A stretch of DNA of 5,881 bases from Oscillospiraceae bacterium (GTDB lineage: Bacteria; Bacillota; Clostridia; Oscillospirales; Oscillospiraceae): contig JAFVWG010000156.1 in the NCBI GenBank assembly GCA_017501805.1, positions 1-5,881 on the forward strand, in the 5' to 3' direction. The notes beneath the pieces are model-generated. The model did not search any database, was not told the origin of the DNA, and saw only the letters and a program-made list of their open reading frames with translations. Positions within the stretch are counted from its first letter, which is position 1. Every line of letters starts with the position of its first letter. Below, in pieces: positions 5,194-5,881 of this stretch. The translations under genes were made by a program, and so were the position numbers.

Positions 5194-5847
5194 ATGAAAA
5201 CGACGATTTACGTTATGCGGCACGGTGAGACGGATTTCAACCTCCGTGGGCTGATCCAGGGACAGAACGACAGCATGCTTACGGAAAACGGCATTGCCCT
5301 CACGGTCATCACGGCAAAGGCTCTGCAGGACGTGAAGTTTGACCGCGTGATCTCCAGCCCGCTCAAACGCGCGCACGATACGGCTGAAATTATGCTCAGA
5401 GAGAACCGTGTCAGCAGCGCCGCGATCGAAACCGACGATCGGCTGAAGGAATTCAGCTTCGGCGAGTGGGAGGGACGCTCCTGCAAACCGACCGAGGAAA
5501 CGACGGAGCTGAACAATTTCTACTACCGCCCGCGGGAATTCCGCGGACTGCCCGGCGGAGAGTCCACCGCGCAGGTGGTGGCGCGGACGCGCGAGTTTCT
5601 GCTCGAGACGGCGAACGATCCGCAAAACGACGGGAAAACGCTGCTCATCACCACGCACGGCGGTGCGATGCGCGCCCTGCTGCAGGAGGTCTACGGCGAG
5701 ACCGATGACTTTTGGCACGGCGGTGTGCCGGACAACTGCACGGTGAATGTCATTGGAGCGGAAAACGGAAAGCTCTCTCTGGTTATGGACGACACGATCT
5801 ATTATGACCCTGCGCTGAGCAGAAATCCCTACAAGAAGTACAGATGA
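5194..5847 (+). CDS. Histidine phosphatase, phosphoglycerate-mutase-like
   Basis: The 217-residue protein has the histidine phosphatase (branch 1) signature near its N-terminus: MRHGETDFN (8-16), with H10 as the phospho-accepting residue and R9 in the phosphate pocket. It continues with GLIQGQNDSMLTENG (19-33), SSPLKRAHDTA (54-64, R59), LKEFSFGEWEGR (84-95, acid E86) and THGGAMRAL (154-162, second catalytic H155). The length fits the family of phosphoglycerate mutases and small-metabolite phosphatases such as the alpha-ribazole-phosphatase-like and broad-specificity types. The sequence does not decide between mutase and phosphatase; the lack of the longer insert of classical 250-residue dPGM makes a phosphatase more likely. 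The ATG at 5194 is chosen because GGAGGG at 5181-5186 lies 7 nt upstream and because longer in-frame starts would run through the tRNA and terminator. No promoter is evident between the terminator and the SD. A further gene starts right after it. Confidence 0.9.
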   Translation: MKTTIYVMRHGETDFNLRGLIQGQNDSMLTENGIALTVITAKALQDVKFDRVISSPLKRAHDTAEIMLRENRVSSAAIETDDRLKEFSFGEWEGRSCKPTEETTELNNFYYRPREFRGLPGGESTAQVVARTREFLLETANDPQNDGKTLLITTHGGAMRALLQEVYGETDDFWHGGVPDNCTVNVIGAENGKLSLVMDDTIYYDPALSRNPYKKYR

Positions 5848-5864
5848 CCGAAAAGAGGACAGCG

Positions 5865-5881
5865 ATGGAAACGGTATCGGA
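5865..5881 (+). CDS. Start of a further gene, cut by window end
   Basis: An ATG at 5865 follows AGAGGA (5854-5859) by 5 nt and reads METVS before the window ends. An in-frame ATG at 5844 overlaps the phosphatase stop as ATGA and would add seven residues (MTEKRTA), but it lacks a good Shine-Dalgarno. Either start makes this gene translationally close to the phosphatase and probably in one operon with it. Too little is visible to identify it. Confidence 0.5.

Noticed and set aside
5104..5718. Minus-strand open frame opposite the phosphatase
   Set aside because: It is antisense to a gene with all histidine phosphatase motifs, begins within the coding region and runs through a terminator.

Overview
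The window looks like ordinary chromosomal DNA from a mid-to-high-GC, low-G+C-phylum-style anaerobe. My best guess is a clostridium of the Oscillospiraceae/Ruminococcaceae type. The reasons are strong purine-rich Shine-Dalgarno sites before nearly every gene, near-consensus sigma-A promoters (TTGACT/TTGACA, 16-17 nt, TATAAT/TACAAT), short T-tailed hairpin terminators, a tRNA with encoded CCA, and the protein families present. The genus cannot be fixed from the sequence alone. I see no phage, IS, CRISPR, toxin-antitoxin or defence genes.

Layout. (1) 1-356: the C-terminal part of a LemA-family protein, AT-rich (about 42% GC by hand count) compared with what follows. (2) 405-668: a small two-helix membrane protein, probably co-transcribed with it. 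(3) 704-1789: a complete single-gene transcription unit with promoter, structured leader, NagB-like sugar-phosphate isomerase/deaminase homologue and strong terminator. (4) 1798-2595: a promoter inside an inverted repeat drives a HAD-superfamily phosphatase. (5) 2596-3255, minus strand: a nitroreductase-fold flavoprotein whose stop codon abuts the HAD stop codon with no bases between. (6) 3319-4971: a promoter, an ATPase of the HerA-like/DUF853 (YjgR) family and a terminator. (7) 4994-5167: promoter, tRNA-Thr(GGT) and terminator. (8) 5194-5847: a histidine phosphatase (phosphoglycerate-mutase-like) directly behind the tRNA terminator. (9) 5865 onward: the first codons of another gene.

How the genes relate. 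Mostly these are independent single-gene units, not one pathway. The NagB-like protein, the HAD phosphatase and the histidine phosphatase all belong to families that act on phosphorylated small molecules, but nothing ties them to a common substrate. The nitroreductase and the ATPase are divergently transcribed from a 119-nt gap.

The items most worth a second look are the NagB-like protein, whose sugar-phosphate pocket and one catalytic residue are changed although the overall fold motifs remain; the spaced inverted repeat around the HAD promoter; and the phosphatase gene sitting just behind a terminator without a visible promoter. I found no convincing undescribed multi-gene system.
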